A stretch of 64,000 nucleotides of DNA from Alcaligenes faecalis (GTDB lineage: Bacteria > Pseudomonadota > Gammaproteobacteria > Burkholderiales > Burkholderiaceae_B): the NCBI RefSeq assembly GCF_005311025.1, contig NZ_CP031747.1, forward strand, positions 372,001 through 436,000. The letters are read 5' to 3'. The position numbers and the translations under genes are program-made. Position 1 is the stretch's first letter. Each line of letters opens with the position of its first letter. The notes beneath the pieces are model-generated. The model worked only from the letters and a program-made list of their open reading frames with translations, did no database searches and was not told where the DNA came from. Positions 45,217 through 55,275 of the stretch are shown here, piece by piece.

Positions 45217-46329
45217 TCAGACCAGTGCATATCGCTTCAATGCCTCTGTTGCCTGTCGCATGGGCAAGAGGCCTTCATCACCAAGCGCCTTGAGCGCGGC
45301 GGCCACAATCCATGGCGCGCTGGGAAATCTACTTGCTTCTGGGAGAGAGTCGGCCCCCAGGGCGACAAAGCGGGCAGAAACAAAGCCGCCGATCTGCTCG
45401 GCAATGTATTGCCCATATCCGGTGACGGCTAACACGGGCGATGGCGTCGATCCAAGGCAGTTCTGAAGATGCGCTGTTTTTTTCTTGGAGAGCGGATGGA
45501 GCATGTTCCAGCGCTCCACCTCCTGAGCTTCTCGTGTCAGACGGGTATAGCTGGGGCAACTCCAGACCTCGCTGCTGATATTCCAGTCCTCGCGCAGGAG
45601 TCTGGCCGCCTCGACCACGTTTCCCAATGCCTGACCGGCTCCCAGTAAACGGATCGCCGAGTCGGGCGCAGCAAGAAGTTGGTACATGCCTTTGTACGCT
45701 TCCTGTACATCGGCTTGCCGTGAGGCTGGCACCTTTCCAGTGTCATCGTGCAGTGTCATATAGAGAAAACCGGGCTCGTCGTCTACGTACATGGCTTGCA
45801 GGGCGGAACGCAAAATAGCGAGCGTTTCCTGCCCAGAAGCAGGGTCGTAGGGGATGCCGTTCAAGCTGTTGGCCAGCCAAAGCGGAACGGCGGGCTGTAC
45901 GCTTTTGGGCCACCGCGAGGTGGTGATCTCAGCGGCGTTGCACACAATGCCGCGCTCGGCGGCTTCGTATATCGCAGCGCGCAGTCCGGCGACGGATTCG
46001 GAACGCAGCAGATAGAGCAATGGGATCTCGAAGTGTTCAGGCCCATCTCGAAACCAGAGCGGCCATGCGCTGATATTGCCTGCGTCCATGTCAGTCTTAT
46101 CTGAGGCTGGCCCGGATGCCTGACCTGGAGAAGCCCGCACGATCCACATTTTGCTATGGGTTTTATCGTCTTGTGCCAAGTCCTGGGCGATGACTTGAAG
46201 CGCACGGTAAGGAGAGGCAGTAAGACAGGCTCGCTCCATGTCTTGCGTTGCCAGTTTTTCAAGGCACGCCGCCGCCGCCATCCGGGTTTGCGGCGTAGCG
46301 GTGGGCGGACGAAGACGCTCCAAATTCAT
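45217..46329 (-). CDS. Free-standing protein resembling the C-terminal half of pyruvate dehydrogenase E1 (AceE)
   Basis: The 370-residue frame is intact. From about residue 145 it follows AceE: SLNGIPYDPASGQETLAILRSALQAMY, then GMYQLL, IRLLGAGQALGNVVEAARLL, EVERWNMLHPL, YIAEQIGGFV and FVALGADSL. AceE is normally near 890 residues, and this protein matches only its second half (Pyr and C-terminal domains). The thiamine-diphosphate-binding domain is missing and no gene for it is nearby. It may be a decayed paralogue kept intact by chance, or a protein with a new role. A pyruvate dehydrogenase activity on its own is not expected. Confidence 0.75.
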   Translation of the reverse strand: MNLERLRPPTATPQTRMAAAACLEKLATQDMERACLTASPYRALQVIAQDLAQDDKTHSKMWIVRASPGQASGPASDKTDMDAGNISAWPLWFRDGPEHFEIPLLYLLRSESVAGLRAAIYEAAERGIVCNAAEITTSRWPKSVQPAVPLWLANSLNGIPYDPASGQETLAILRSALQAMYVDDEPGFLYMTLHDDTGKVPASRQADVQEAYKGMYQLLAAPDSAIRLLGAGQALGNVVEAARLLREDWNISSEVWSCPSYTRLTREAQEVERWNMLHPLSKKKTAHLQNCLGSTPSPVLAVTGYGQYIAEQIGGFVSARFVALGADSLPEASRFPSAPWIVAAALKALGDEGLLPMRQATEALKRYALV

Positions 46330-46381
46330 GGTTTACCTCTGCTGATGGGTTTCTTGCATGACTGGGTGTCATGATTTACGA

Positions 46382-46408
46382 TTGCATTTACAACTATTGT
46401 AATTGCAA
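46382..46408. promoter_or_regulatory. Near-perfect 12-3-12 dyad, candidate operator
   Basis: TTGCATTTACAA-CTA-TTGTAATTGCAA pairs at 11 of 12 positions. Each half is itself close to palindromic (TTGNAATTNCAA-like). It lies in the divergent region between the AceE-like gene and the glutathione transferase gene, 25 bases before the latter's ATG. It looks like the binding site of a MarR- or TetR-type repressor; the regulator is not identified. Confidence 0.6.
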
Positions 46409-46432
46409 CTATATTCACCAGCAAGGATAGTC

Positions 46433-47077
46433 ATGACACAAGCCAGCGATCTCGTGTTCTATACGGCGGACACACCCAATGGGCAGAAGGTCAGCATTTT
46501 TCTCAAGGAGGCTGGACTGGTTTATGAGCAGTTTGACCTTAATCTTGATAGGGGAGATCAGCATCAAACGGATTTCCTCAAGATCAATCCAAACGGCAAG
46601 ATTCCCGCCATCGTTGATCGGAAAAGCGGCCTGACTGTTTTCGAGTCTGGCGCGATTCTTTCTTATTTGTCATCCAGGACGGGATGCCTATTGCCCGCGA
46701 CGGAAGCTGAAAACGTCGCTGTGCAGCAATGGTTGCATTTCCAGATTGGCAGCATTAGTCCGATGCTGGGGCAACTGTGGTGGTTTTTGCATGGCTCGAA
46801 AACAGGAAATGCCGAAGCGATACAGCGATACCAAACACAGTCGCTTCGGCTTTACCAGGTTGTGGACAGCAGACTGAGTGAATCCGCTTTTATCGCTTCG
46901 GAAAATTACAGCATTGCCGATATTGCCGCATTTACCTGGCTAAGAACCTGGGGCGAGCTGAGCCTGGATATCACCCCGTATACGCATGTGCAACGGTGGC
47001 TGGAGGTGATTGCTGCAAGGCCTGCGGTGCAGGCGGGGTTGCTGGCCAATAAACCGACCGCTCCGTCTTGCCGCTGA
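46433..47077 (+). CDS. Glutathione S-transferase family protein (YfcG/Ure2p-like)
   Basis: The 214-residue protein has an N-terminal thioredoxin-like domain with TADTPNGQKVSIFLKEAGL, the cis-Pro loop (NGKIPAIVD) and the glutathione-binding FESGAILSYL, then the helical C-terminal domain (NYSIADIAAFTWLRTW). The PNGxKVSIFL pattern is that of YfcG/YghU-type disulfide reductases. The ATG at 46433 follows AAGGA; a TTG 30 bases upstream is less likely. It is divergent from the AceE-like gene. Confidence 0.92.
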   Translation: MTQASDLVFYTADTPNGQKVSIFLKEAGLVYEQFDLNLDRGDQHQTDFLKINPNGKIPAIVDRKSGLTVFESGAILSYLSSRTGCLLPATEAENVAVQQWLHFQIGSISPMLGQLWWFLHGSKTGNAEAIQRYQTQSLRLYQVVDSRLSESAFIASENYSIADIAAFTWLRTWGELSLDITPYTHVQRWLEVIAARPAVQAGLLANKPTAPSCR

Positions 47078-47153
47078 ACGGTCTGATTCCGCCTGACGCC
47101 TGGCTTGTTGCGTGGGACTTCTACTGCTTGTGCTGCAGGATCATCTCTTGTGG

Positions 47154-47585
47154 TTACTTGCGCATGCTGATGGCCAAGCGATTGAATGCGCTCATCAAGG
47201 CAATCGCAAAACTCAGATCCGAAATTTCCGTATCGCTGAAATGGGCTTTCAAAGGCTCGAAGTGCTCGTCGGGTGCATGAGTGTGAGCAACATCCACCAC
47301 GGATTCTGCCCATTCCAGAGCCGCACGTTCGCGTTCGTCAAAGTGCGCGCTGACACGCCAGCCTGCCAGACTGTCTATCTTGGCATTGAGCACGCCCGAG
47401 CTGCGCAAGGAGGCAGCGTGCATCTCCAGGCAAAAGGAGCAGCCGTTGATTTGCGAAATGCGCAAATTAACCAGCTCAATCAATTCTTTGCCCAGGCTGC
47501 TTTTGTCCAAAGCCAGCTTCGTTTGCAGGAGGCCTTGATAGGCTTTGGGAGACAGGGTGTCGTAGGGAAGGCGAAGTGCACTCAT
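47154..47585 (-). CDS. AhpD-like carboxymuconolactone decarboxylase-family protein
   Basis: The 143-residue protein has the CMD-domain signature LVNLRISQINGCSFCLEMH, with a CxxC and downstream His as in AhpD alkylhydroperoxidases, which use this Cys pair and proton relay. The C-terminal helix SDLSFAIALMSAFNRLAISM is typical. It is divergent from the MocR-type regulator 172 bases away, which probably controls it. Confidence 0.92.
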   Translation of the reverse strand: MSALRLPYDTLSPKAYQGLLQTKLALDKSSLGKELIELVNLRISQINGCSFCLEMHAASLRSSGVLNAKIDSLAGWRVSAHFDERERAALEWAESVVDVAHTHAPDEHFEPLKAHFSDTEISDLSFAIALMSAFNRLAISMRK

Positions 47586-47714
47586 GGCGTATCCAATCGA
47601 AAGTAAGACAGGGGGCGGAGCAGGCCGGAGCTGTATGGGGCGGGATTAACTGTTTGCGTCAGTCTGAGTATCAAGCCGAGCTATCCGCTTTACTTGTTGA
47701 TTATCCATGAGTAG

Positions 47715-47758
47715 TGTCCTGGTCATCAGTGACAAGAAAACAATAATTGACTAGGACA
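47715..47758. promoter_or_regulatory. Candidate operator of the MocR-type regulator
   Basis: TGTCCTGGTCA (47715-47725) and TGACTAGGACA (47748-47758) form an inverted repeat with 10 of 11 bases matching and half-site centres 33 bases apart, about three helical turns. The second half reaches the first base of the regulator ATG. This fits autoregulation and control of the divergent AhpD-like gene. Confidence 0.6.
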
Positions 47759-49191
47759 TGGGTATGGATCTACGCCACTGGAAACCCAGCCGGGAACCAG
47801 GCATTCCTGTTTATCAGCAGTTGTACGAGCGCTTTCGGGATGCGATTGCTGCAGGCCAATTGCGCCCCGGCGACCGGGTGCCATCCATACGCAGTCTGGC
47901 CAGTGAGCTGAATGTGGCCAAGGGTACGGTGGAGCAGGCCTATCAAATCCTGCTGGGTGAAGGCTACTTTCAGGCACGAGGGCCGGCAGGAACGGTGGTG
48001 TCACCGCAGTTGGCCAGTCTGGCTGCGAAAAGATATGCCAGTGTCCCTGCCTCATCCCTGCGTGCCTCGCCATATGTACCAGCAGAAGACTCACCCCCTT
48101 TGCCATTTCAACTGGGCCTGCCGGCTTTGGATGCCTTTCCGCGCAAGACCTGGGCACGACTGGCCAACCAGAATCAGCGCTCTTTGGGGGGCGTGGCAAT
48201 GCGTTACCCCGATCCGGTGGGCTATGCGCCGTTGCGGCGGGCTATTGCGGCTTATTTGGGCGTATCGCGCGGCATAGCTTGTCTGCCGGAGCAGATCTTT
48301 GTGACGGCCGGGTATTGGGGGGCGCTGGAGCTCGTGTGTCGTAGCGTTCTGAATCCGGGTGACGCGGGCTGGTACGAAAATCCTGGCTATATTTTTGCCC
48401 GCCAGTTCTTGAAGCAGGCCGGCATGCAAGTGCATGCGGTGCCGCTGGATGAAGACGGCCTGAACCTTATAGCCGGACAGCAGCATTGCCCACAGGCACG
48501 CTTTGCCATCGTGACCCCCACTCATCAAAGCCCTATGGGCATGGCCATGTCCCTACCCAGGCGTTTGCAATTGCTGGAGTGGGCCAGACAGCAGCAGGCC
48601 TGGATTGTGGAGGACGATTACGACAGCGAGTTTCGCTATCACGGACGTCCTTTGCCTGCCCTGAAAAGTCTGGATAGGGACGACAGGGTGATCTATACCG
48701 GCACCTTCAGCAAGGTTCTGAATCCCGGTTTGCGGCTGGCGTACTTGGTCGCACCCCTGTCCCAGGTGGAGCGTTTCCAGCAGGCGGCTCACTATTCAGG
48801 CGGGCCGGGTTCCATCCTGACGCAGGCTACCGTGGCGGACTTCATGGAGCAGGGCTACTTTGCGCGGCACTTGCGCAAGATGCGGGCTTTGTATGCACAA
48901 CGTCGGGCTTATTTGGTGCAGGCTCTGCAACAGATACTGGGGGAGCGCTTGCAGGTGCAAAGCCAGGCAGGGGGGATTCATGTGCTTGCCAATTTGAGGA
49001 GGGCAGAAGATGACCGGCCTTTGGCCAAGGCTGCCCAGGAACATGGCCTGGCCGTTCAGGCCTTGAGCGATTGGCAAATATCGCCTGCTGTGCATAAGGG
49101 GCTGTTGATGGGCTTTGCCAATATCAGCGATCAGGGCATGGCCGATGAATGGGTAGAACGTTTGAGCTTGGCCATTGCTGAACCTTCTTGA
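47758..49191 (+). CDS. MocR/PdxR-type regulator (GntR winged helix fused to aminotransferase domain)
   Basis: The 477-residue protein has an N-terminal GntR DNA-binding domain (PVYQQLYERFRDAIAAGQLRPGDRVPSIRSLA) and a type I aminotransferase-like domain that binds pyridoxal phosphate, with EDDYDSEFRY and the Schiff-base Lys in YTGTFSKVLNPGLRLAY. Members regulate PLP synthesis, GABA use or taurine use. Here the divergent gene is an AhpD-like protein, an association seen for several MocR genes. Target and effector are inferred. Confidence 0.93.
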   Translation: MGMDLRHWKPSREPGIPVYQQLYERFRDAIAAGQLRPGDRVPSIRSLASELNVAKGTVEQAYQILLGEGYFQARGPAGTVVSPQLASLAAKRYASVPASSLRASPYVPAEDSPPLPFQLGLPALDAFPRKTWARLANQNQRSLGGVAMRYPDPVGYAPLRRAIAAYLGVSRGIACLPEQIFVTAGYWGALELVCRSVLNPGDAGWYENPGYIFARQFLKQAGMQVHAVPLDEDGLNLIAGQQHCPQARFAIVTPTHQSPMGMAMSLPRRLQLLEWARQQQAWIVEDDYDSEFRYHGRPLPALKSLDRDDRVIYTGTFSKVLNPGLRLAYLVAPLSQVERFQQAAHYSGGPGSILTQATVADFMEQGYFARHLRKMRALYAQRRAYLVQALQQILGERLQVQSQAGGIHVLANLRRAEDDRPLAKAAQEHGLAVQALSDWQISPAVHKGLLMGFANISDQGMADEWVERLSLAIAEPS

Positions 49192-49233
49192 ACAAGAGTC
49201 CGGCCTGCAGCAATCGCCATGGCTGACGACGTT

Positions 49234-49277
49234 GGTCTCCCGGAGCCTTCTTTGACAAGGCTCCGGGAGACCTTTTT
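49234..49277 (+). terminator. Strong rho-independent terminator
   Basis: A perfect 16-base stem GGTCTCCCGGAGCCTT / AAGGCTCCGGGAGACC with a 7-base loop leads into TTTTT. It ends the MocR transcript and isolates leuC. The remaining bases to leuC (49278-49425) hold no gene and presumably the leu promoter. Confidence 0.92.
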
Positions 49278-49425
49278 CAGGGGCATGTTTCTATTTAGGG
49301 TGGTAGTCCCAATACTAGTATGGAAACTGGTCTTGTCCCAGTTACTGCGCCTGTCATAATAAGAAAAAATTAATGTGCAGCCCGCTTTGTGCGGACTGTA
49401 ATTTCAACTGAATCGCGAGAGCGCA

Positions 49426-50829
49426 ATGGCAAAAACCTTATACGATAAGTTGTTCGACGAACACGTCGTGCATCAGGACACGGATGGCACCTGTTTGATC
49501 TACATTGATCGCCACTTGCTGCATGAAGTGACCAGCCCCCAGGCCTTTGAAGGCTTGACTCTGGCCGGCCGCAAGCCTTGGCGCATCAGTGCCAACCTGG
49601 CTGTGGCGGACCACAACGTCCCCACCACCTCCCGCCAGAACGGCATTGAAGACCCGATCTCGCGCCTGCAGGTCGATACCCTGGACGCCAACTGCGAAGA
49701 ATTCGGCATTACCGAATTCCGCATGAACGACGTGCGTCAGGGCATTGTGCACATTGTCGGCCCTGAGCAGGGCGCGACCTTGCCTGGCATGACCGTGGTT
49801 TGTGGTGACTCCCACACCAGCACGCACGGTGCCGTGGGCGCTTTGGCCTTTGGTATTGGTACCTCGGAGGTCGAGCACACGCTGGCCACTCAGACCTTGC
49901 TGATGAAGAAAAGCAAGAGCATGCTGATCCAGGTGGACGGCAAGCTGCCTTTTGGCTGTACTGCCAAGGACCTGATCCTGTACGTGATCGGTCAGATCGG
50001 TACTGCTGGTGGTACCGGCTACGCCATTGAGTTCGGCGGCTCGGCAATTCGCGCCTTGTCTATGGAAGGCCGCATGACCGTGTGCAATATGGCGATTGAA
50101 GCCGGTGCACGTTCAGGCATGGTGGCTGTGGACGAGCAAACCATTCAGTATCTGCGTGGCCGTCCTTACTCGCCCAAAGGCGTGTTGTGGGATCAGGCTG
50201 TGGCTTACTGGAACACCTTGCACACTGACGAAGGTGCCGAGTTTGATCGCGTGATTCGCATCGATGCCAGTCAGATCACCCCTCAGTTGACTTGGGGCAC
50301 CTCGCCTGAAATGGTGTTGCCTATTGACAGCCGCGTACCCGATCCAGAGAAAGAAAAAGACGAAGTCACCCGCAATGGCATGGAGCGTGCATTGGAGTAC
50401 ATGGGCCTGACGCCCAATATGCCGTTGACCGACATCCGTATCGACCGCGTGTTCATTGGCTCCTGTACCAATGCCCGTATCGAGGACTTGCGTGCGGCTG
50501 CCAGCGTGGCCAAGGGTCGCAAAGTCGCTTCCAACGTCAAGCAGGCCATGATTGTTCCCGGCTCCGGTCTGGTGAAACGTCAGGCCGAGCAAGAAGGTCT
50601 GGACAAGATTTTCCTGAACGCCGGTTTTGAATGGCGTGAGCCTGGTTGCTCCATGTGTCTGGCCATGAACGCTGACCGTCTGGAACCGGGCGAGCGTTGC
50701 GCTTCGACCTCCAACCGTAACTTTGAAGGACGTCAGGGGCAGGGTGGTCGTACCCACCTGGTCAGCCCAGCCATGGCAGCGGCTGCCGCCATTGCCGGCC
50801 ATTTTGTCGACGTGCGTTCGTTCAACTGA
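49426..50829 (+). CDS. leuC: 3-isopropylmalate dehydratase large subunit LeuC
   Basis: LeuC (467 residues) is the iron-sulfur subunit that isomerises 2- to 3-isopropylmalate. It has the aconitase-type pattern: [26 protein letters not shown], the cluster Cys residues in [14 protein letters not shown] and [11 protein letters not shown], and [21 protein letters not shown]. It is followed after 13 bases by leuD. Confidence 0.98.
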   Translation: MAKTLYDKLFDEHVVHQDTDGTCLIYIDRHLLHEVTSPQAFEGLTLAGRKPWRISANLAVADHNVPTTSRQNGIEDPISRLQVDTLDANCEEFGITEFRMNDVRQGIVHIVGPEQGATLPGMTVVCGDSHTSTHGAVGALAFGIGTSEVEHTLATQTLLMKKSKSMLIQVDGKLPFGCTAKDLILYVIGQIGTAGGTGYAIEFGGSAIRALSMEGRMTVCNMAIEAGARSGMVAVDEQTIQYLRGRPYSPKGVLWDQAVAYWNTLHTDEGAEFDRVIRIDASQITPQLTWGTSPEMVLPIDSRVPDPEKEKDEVTRNGMERALEYMGLTPNMPLTDIRIDRVFIGSCTNARIEDLRAAASVAKGRKVASNVKQAMIVPGSGLVKRQAEQEGLDKIFLNAGFEWREPGCSMCLAMNADRLEPGERCASTSNRNFEGRQGQGGRTHLVSPAMAAAAAIAGHFVDVRSFN

Positions 50830-50842
50830 GGAAATCCACACC

Positions 50843-51487
50843 ATGCAAGCATTTACTACTCATGAAGGTCTGGTCGCTCCCTTGGATCGGGAGAACGTGG
50901 ATACGGACTTGATCATCCCCAAGCAGTTCCTCAAATCCATCAAGCGCACCGGCTTTGGCCCCAACTTGTTTGATGAGTTGCGTTATCTGGATCACGGCGA
51001 GCCCGGCATGGACAATTCCCGCCGCCCGCTGAACCCGGACTTTGTGCTGAACCAGGACCGCTACCAGGGCGCTTCCGTGCTGCTGGCGCGCAAGAACTTT
51101 GGTTGTGGCTCCAGCCGTGAGCACGCTCCCTGGGCCTTGATGCAATATGGTTTTCGCGCCATTATCGCGCCGTCTTTTGCCGATATTTTCTTCAACAACA
51201 GCTTCAAGAACGGCTTGCTGCCCATCGTCCTGAACGAGCTGGATATTGCCCGCCTGTTCGATGAAGTCAAAGCTTTCCCCGGCTACAAGCTGCGTATTGA
51301 TCTGGCCGAACAGCGCGTGATCACGCCTGAAGGCCGTGAATTGCCGTTCACTATCGATGCGTCGCGCAAGCACAGCCTCTTGAATGGTCTGGATGAAATT
51401 GGCCTGACCTTGCAGAAAGCGGACATGATCCGTCAGTACGAAGCCGAGCGTCTGGCCCGCCACCCCTGGCTGGTCGGCCAGCCTTGA
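50843..51487 (+). CDS. leuD: 3-isopropylmalate dehydratase small subunit LeuD
   Basis: The 214-residue swivelling subunit partners LeuC. It shows the start [36 protein letters not shown] and [17 protein letters not shown]. The ATG at 50843 follows GAGGAAAT; longer open sequence upstream overlaps leuC and is not used. Confidence 0.97.
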   Translation: MQAFTTHEGLVAPLDRENVDTDLIIPKQFLKSIKRTGFGPNLFDELRYLDHGEPGMDNSRRPLNPDFVLNQDRYQGASVLLARKNFGCGSSREHAPWALMQYGFRAIIAPSFADIFFNNSFKNGLLPIVLNELDIARLFDEVKAFPGYKLRIDLAEQRVITPEGRELPFTIDASRKHSLLNGLDEIGLTLQKADMIRQYEAERLARHPWLVGQP

Positions 51488-51547
51488 GCCTGGGTGCAGG
51501 TTTTGTAGAAGCTTCGCTGTTGCTGCCTTTCTGGGGCAGCCAAGATG

Positions 51548-51572
51548 CTCCGGCCATCAGGCCGGAGTTCTT
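51548..51572 (+). terminator. Hairpin between leuD and leuB
   Basis: The perfect stem CTCCGGCC-ATCA-GGCCGGAG is followed by TTCTTC. It could partly terminate leuCD transcripts or stabilise their 3' end. The T-tract is interrupted, so termination is uncertain. Confidence 0.55.
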
Positions 51573-51607
51573 CACACTTATTCCCTAATTTTTACGTCCT
51601 ACTCATC

Positions 51608-52684
51608 ATGACTCATAAAATTGCAGTATTGCCCGGTGATGGCATCGGTCCCGAGATTACCGAACAGGCGCAGCGCGTACTGGGTGCTCTGGGCATGGAT
51701 CTGGAAATGACCGTGGCTCCCGTGGGCGGCGCCGCTTACGATTTGCACGGCCACCCCCTGCCACCTGAAACGCTGAGCCTGGCTCAAAACTCCGACGCTG
51801 TGCTGTTCGGCGCCGTGGGTGACTGGAAATACGACTCGCTGGAGCGTCACCTGCGTCCCGAGCAAGCCATTTTGGGTTTGCGTCGTGCCATGGGCCTGTT
51901 CGCCAACCTGCGTCCCGCCATCCTGTACCCGCAACTGGCTAACGCTTCTACCTTGAAACCAGAAGTTGTGTCCGGTCTGGATATCCTGATCGTGCGCGAA
52001 TTGACAGGTGATATTTACTTCGGTCAGCCTCGTGGCGTGCGTACGGTGGAAGAGGGCAACTTCGCGGGTGAGCGTCAGGGCTTTGACACCATGCACTATG
52101 CTGAAAGCGAAGTGCGCCGTATCGCTCACGTGGGTTTCCAGGCCGCACAAAAACGTCAAAAGCGCTTGTGCAGCGTGGACAAGTCCAATGTGCTGGAAAC
52201 ATCCCAGTTCTGGCGTGACATCATGATTGATGTGGCCCGCGAATATCCGGACGTGGAATTGAGCCACATGTATGTGGACAACGCCGCCATGCAATTGGTG
52301 CGCGCACCAAAAGAATTCGACGTGATCGTCACAGGTAACCTGTTTGGCGATATCCTATCGGATGAAGCGGCCATGTTGACAGGCTCCATTGGCATGTTGC
52401 CTTCGGCATCTCTGAACGCATCCCAGCAAGGTTTGTACGAACCCAGCCACGGCTCGGCACCCGATATCGCCGGTCAGGACAAGGCCAATCCTTTGGCCAC
52501 CATTTTGTCCGCTGCCATGTTGCTGCGCTACTCGCTCAATGCAGAAGACCAGGCCAAGCGTATCGAAGCGGCGGTTGCCAGCGTGCTCGAACAAGGTCTG
52601 CGCACCGGTGACATCTACGAAGACGGTTGCCAATTGCTGAGCACCAGTGCTATGGGGGATGCAGTGCTCAAGGCTTTGCGATAG
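51608..52684 (+). CDS. leuB: 3-isopropylmalate dehydrogenase LeuB
   Basis: The 358-residue NAD-dependent decarboxylating dehydrogenase completes the leucine-specific branch. Visible are [14 protein letters not shown], the substrate Args in [15 protein letters not shown] and [15 protein letters not shown], the metal-binding Asp in [16 protein letters not shown], and the NAD loop [13 protein letters not shown]. The ATG at 51608 is chosen because the family begins with [12 protein letters not shown]. Confidence 0.98.
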   Translation: MTHKIAVLPGDGIGPEITEQAQRVLGALGMDLEMTVAPVGGAAYDLHGHPLPPETLSLAQNSDAVLFGAVGDWKYDSLERHLRPEQAILGLRRAMGLFANLRPAILYPQLANASTLKPEVVSGLDILIVRELTGDIYFGQPRGVRTVEEGNFAGERQGFDTMHYAESEVRRIAHVGFQAAQKRQKRLCSVDKSNVLETSQFWRDIMIDVAREYPDVELSHMYVDNAAMQLVRAPKEFDVIVTGNLFGDILSDEAAMLTGSIGMLPSASLNASQQGLYEPSHGSAPDIAGQDKANPLATILSAAMLLRYSLNAEDQAKRIEAAVASVLEQGLRTGDIYEDGCQLLSTSAMGDAVLKALR

Positions 52685-52729
52685 TATCTTTTATCGTTTT
52701 ATTTTTTTATATATCCAGGTGGTATTACC

Positions 52730-53854
52730 ATGACTCAAGCGGTAGGTTTGGTCGGCTGGCGTGGGATGGTGGGCTCCGTGCTCATGCAGCGCATGCGCGA
52801 CGAAGGCGATTTTTCCCTTTTTCAGCCGGTGTTTTTCTCGACTAGCAATGCTGGCGGCGCAGCTCCTTCGTGGGCTGACGGTGCTGGCCCATTGCAGGAC
52901 GCCCACGATATTGATGCCTTGAAAAAGTTGCCAATTATTGTGACCGCCCAGGGTGGAGATTACACAAGCCAGATCTACCCCAAGCTGCGTGCTGCTGGCT
53001 GGAATGGTTTGTGGATTGACGCGGCCAGCACGCTGCGCATGGATGAAAACTCCGTGATCGTGCTGGACCCGATCAACCGTCCTGTTATCGATGCTGCACT
53101 GGCCAAAGGTGGCAAGCAGTTCATCGGTGGCAACTGTACGGTTAGCTGCATGCTGATGGGTCTGGGCGGTCTGTTCAACCAGAATCTGGTTGAGTGGATG
53201 ACCAGCATGACTTACCAGGCTGCTTCCGGCGGTGGCGCACAGCATATGCGCGAACTGCTGACTCAGTTCGGTCTGATCAACCAGTCCGTCTCCAGCCTGC
53301 TGGACGATCCCGCATCGGCCATTCTGGATATTGACCGCGGTGTCTTGCAGACACAACGCGACCCCAATCTGCCTCAGAAAAACTTTGGCGTACCCCTGGG
53401 CGGTAGCTTGATCCCCTGGATCGACTCCGATCTGGGTAACGGCATGACGCGTGAAGAGTGGAAAGGCGGTGTGGAAACCAACAAAATCCTGGGCCGTGGT
53501 GCACAGGACAAGCACATTCCTATCGACGGTCTGTGCGTGCGTATCGGTGCCATGCGCTGCCACAGCCAGGCACTGACCATCAAGCTGACCCGCGATGTTC
53601 CGCTGGACGAGATCACCGACATCCTGGCTGAAGGTTCCAAGTGGGCCAAGGTTGTGCCTAACGAGCGTCAAGCCACGGTCGAAGCGCTGACTCCGGTTGC
53701 CGTCACCGGCACGCTGGATATCCCTGTGGGCCGTCTGCGCAAGCTGAACATGGGCCCCGAGTACCTGAGCGCCTTCACGGTTGGCGACCAGTTGCTGTGG
53801 GGTGCGGCTGAACCGCTGCGCCGCATGTTGCGCATCGCTTTGGGCGAGCTCTAA
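52730..53854 (+). CDS. asd: Aspartate-semialdehyde dehydrogenase
   Basis: Asd (374 residues) reduces aspartyl phosphate, the branch point to lysine, threonine, methionine and cell-wall diaminopimelate. The N-terminal NADP site is [18 protein letters not shown]. The catalytic Cys is in [12 protein letters not shown], and the acid-base His lies in [17 protein letters not shown]. It follows leuB by 45 bases, a common arrangement in pseudomonads and betaproteobacteria, and is followed by the fimV-like gene. Confidence 0.98.
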   Translation: MTQAVGLVGWRGMVGSVLMQRMRDEGDFSLFQPVFFSTSNAGGAAPSWADGAGPLQDAHDIDALKKLPIIVTAQGGDYTSQIYPKLRAAGWNGLWIDAASTLRMDENSVIVLDPINRPVIDAALAKGGKQFIGGNCTVSCMLMGLGGLFNQNLVEWMTSMTYQAASGGGAQHMRELLTQFGLINQSVSSLLDDPASAILDIDRGVLQTQRDPNLPQKNFGVPLGGSLIPWIDSDLGNGMTREEWKGGVETNKILGRGAQDKHIPIDGLCVRIGAMRCHSQALTIKLTRDVPLDEITDILAEGSKWAKVVPNERQATVEALTPVAVTGTLDIPVGRLRKLNMGPEYLSAFTVGDQLLWGAAEPLRRMLRIALGEL

Positions 53855-53856
53855 TC

Positions 53857-55263
53857 ATGGCTGGCCGCCTGCATCCTGTACGTACGCTGGGTTCGGCCCT
53901 GCTATTGGCCGGGATGCTGGCGGCTGCGCCGGTTTCCGCCTTGGAAATCGGTCATAGTCGTTTTGTGTCGGCTCCTAATCAGGTTTTCAAGCTGGATGTG
54001 GGCATTCGACAGATCAGCCCTGAAGAAAGCCTGTCCTTGAAGGTGACACCTGCCCCCTTGTCCGCCTGGCAACAGGCGGGCTTGACCCCTCCGGTTGATC
54101 TGGACTCCTTGAAGGCCGTGATCGAGCGGGATGGGCAGGGGCAAGTACGACGCATTCGGTTGTCCTCCGAGCAGATGTTCTCGGGCTCGGTGGCCGATGT
54201 GCTCTTGCAGATTCAAAGTGATAGCGGGCAGTTCCTGCATCAGGTCAGTGTACTGGCTCCGGCCCCGGTGGCCGTGAAGGCAGTGGCTCAGCCACAGGCA
54301 GCGTATCGGGCACCGGTATCAGTGCAGGCTTCTGCTTCGAGCTCTGCATCCAGTGTGCAGACCCAAAGTGCGGTACGCGTGAAATCGGGTGATACCTTGC
54401 ATGCCCTGGCGCGCCGCCATGCGGTGGATGGTGTCAGCTCTTATCAGTGGATGATGGCGGTTCAAAAGCAGAACCCGAATGCCTTCATCGACCAGAATAT
54501 GCATCGCCTGAAGGCGGGCCAAACGCTACAGATTCCTGATGCGGCGGCCATGTTGTCCATTGACGATGCCCAAGCCCGCCGCTTCTATGTTGACCAGGCT
54601 CAGGCCTTGCGCTCCGCCGCGCAAGCAGGGCAGGATCAGGCGGATGCGTCTCAAGGTGTGGCACAAACAGGCTCCGGCGAGCCAGGTGCTCAGGCGCAAG
54701 GCCAGGATCGTTTGCTGTTGTCGGCAGGGGCGGATGCCCGTGACGCTAAACAGCAATTGCAGCACGAGCTGCGCGAGACTGGTGATCGTGTCTCGCAGCT
54801 GGAAGAGAATGTCTCCACCCTGGGCCGTGCCTTGCAGTCCCAAGGCGAGGCCGCTAAAGATCTGATCCTGGATTCAGCGCAGGAGCTGGGTCTGGGTGAC
54901 TCCGGCAGCGATGCTGCTACTGCTAATACTTCTTCTGGCGCCTCAGGCGCCGCTTCTTCTGCCGCCGTGGCAGGAGCGATTTCCGTGCCGTCCGAGCCCG
55001 AACAGGGCAAGATGGCCGGTGCAGTTAACAAGGCAAAAAAGACCGTGTCCTGGATTCAAGAACATATGTTGGCCGTGATGGCCGTGGTACTGGCGTTGAT
55101 TGTGGTCCTGGTGACCTGGGTTTTGCGTCGTGCCAATACTGAAAATCGCCATGGCGATGATTCCCCTGCGCCTGTCAGTGAAGCGATGGTTCGGGAAAAG
55201 CTGGAAAAGATCAATCTGGATCTGGATCAGCCGCCTTCGGACGAACCTCCTGTACGTCAGTAA
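53857..55263 (+). CDS. Short FimV-like LysM protein
   Basis: The 468-residue protein has a signal peptide (LGSALLLAGMLAAAPVSA), the FimV N-terminal domain (LEIGHSRFVSAPNQVFKLDVGI), a LysM domain at about residues 172-228 (VRVKSGDTLHALARRH ... LKAGQTLQIPD), an Ala/Gln-rich region, and one membrane span at about 403-421 followed by a short acidic tail. FimV of pseudomonads is roughly twice this length, with a long acidic cytoplasmic TPR part, missing here. FimV acts at cell poles in type IV pili and peptidoglycan binding. The asd-fimV-truA order is conserved. Confidence 0.85.
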   Translation: MAGRLHPVRTLGSALLLAGMLAAAPVSALEIGHSRFVSAPNQVFKLDVGIRQISPEESLSLKVTPAPLSAWQQAGLTPPVDLDSLKAVIERDGQGQVRRIRLSSEQMFSGSVADVLLQIQSDSGQFLHQVSVLAPAPVAVKAVAQPQAAYRAPVSVQASASSSASSVQTQSAVRVKSGDTLHALARRHAVDGVSSYQWMMAVQKQNPNAFIDQNMHRLKAGQTLQIPDAAAMLSIDDAQARRFYVDQAQALRSAAQAGQDQADASQGVAQTGSGEPGAQAQGQDRLLLSAGADARDAKQQLQHELRETGDRVSQLEENVSTLGRALQSQGEAAKDLILDSAQELGLGDSGSDAATANTSSGASGAASSAAVAGAISVPSEPEQGKMAGAVNKAKKTVSWIQEHMLAVMAVVLALIVVLVTWVLRRANTENRHGDDSPAPVSEAMVREKLEKINLDLDQPPSDEPPVRQ

Positions 55264-55275
55264 GGCAAAGCCACC

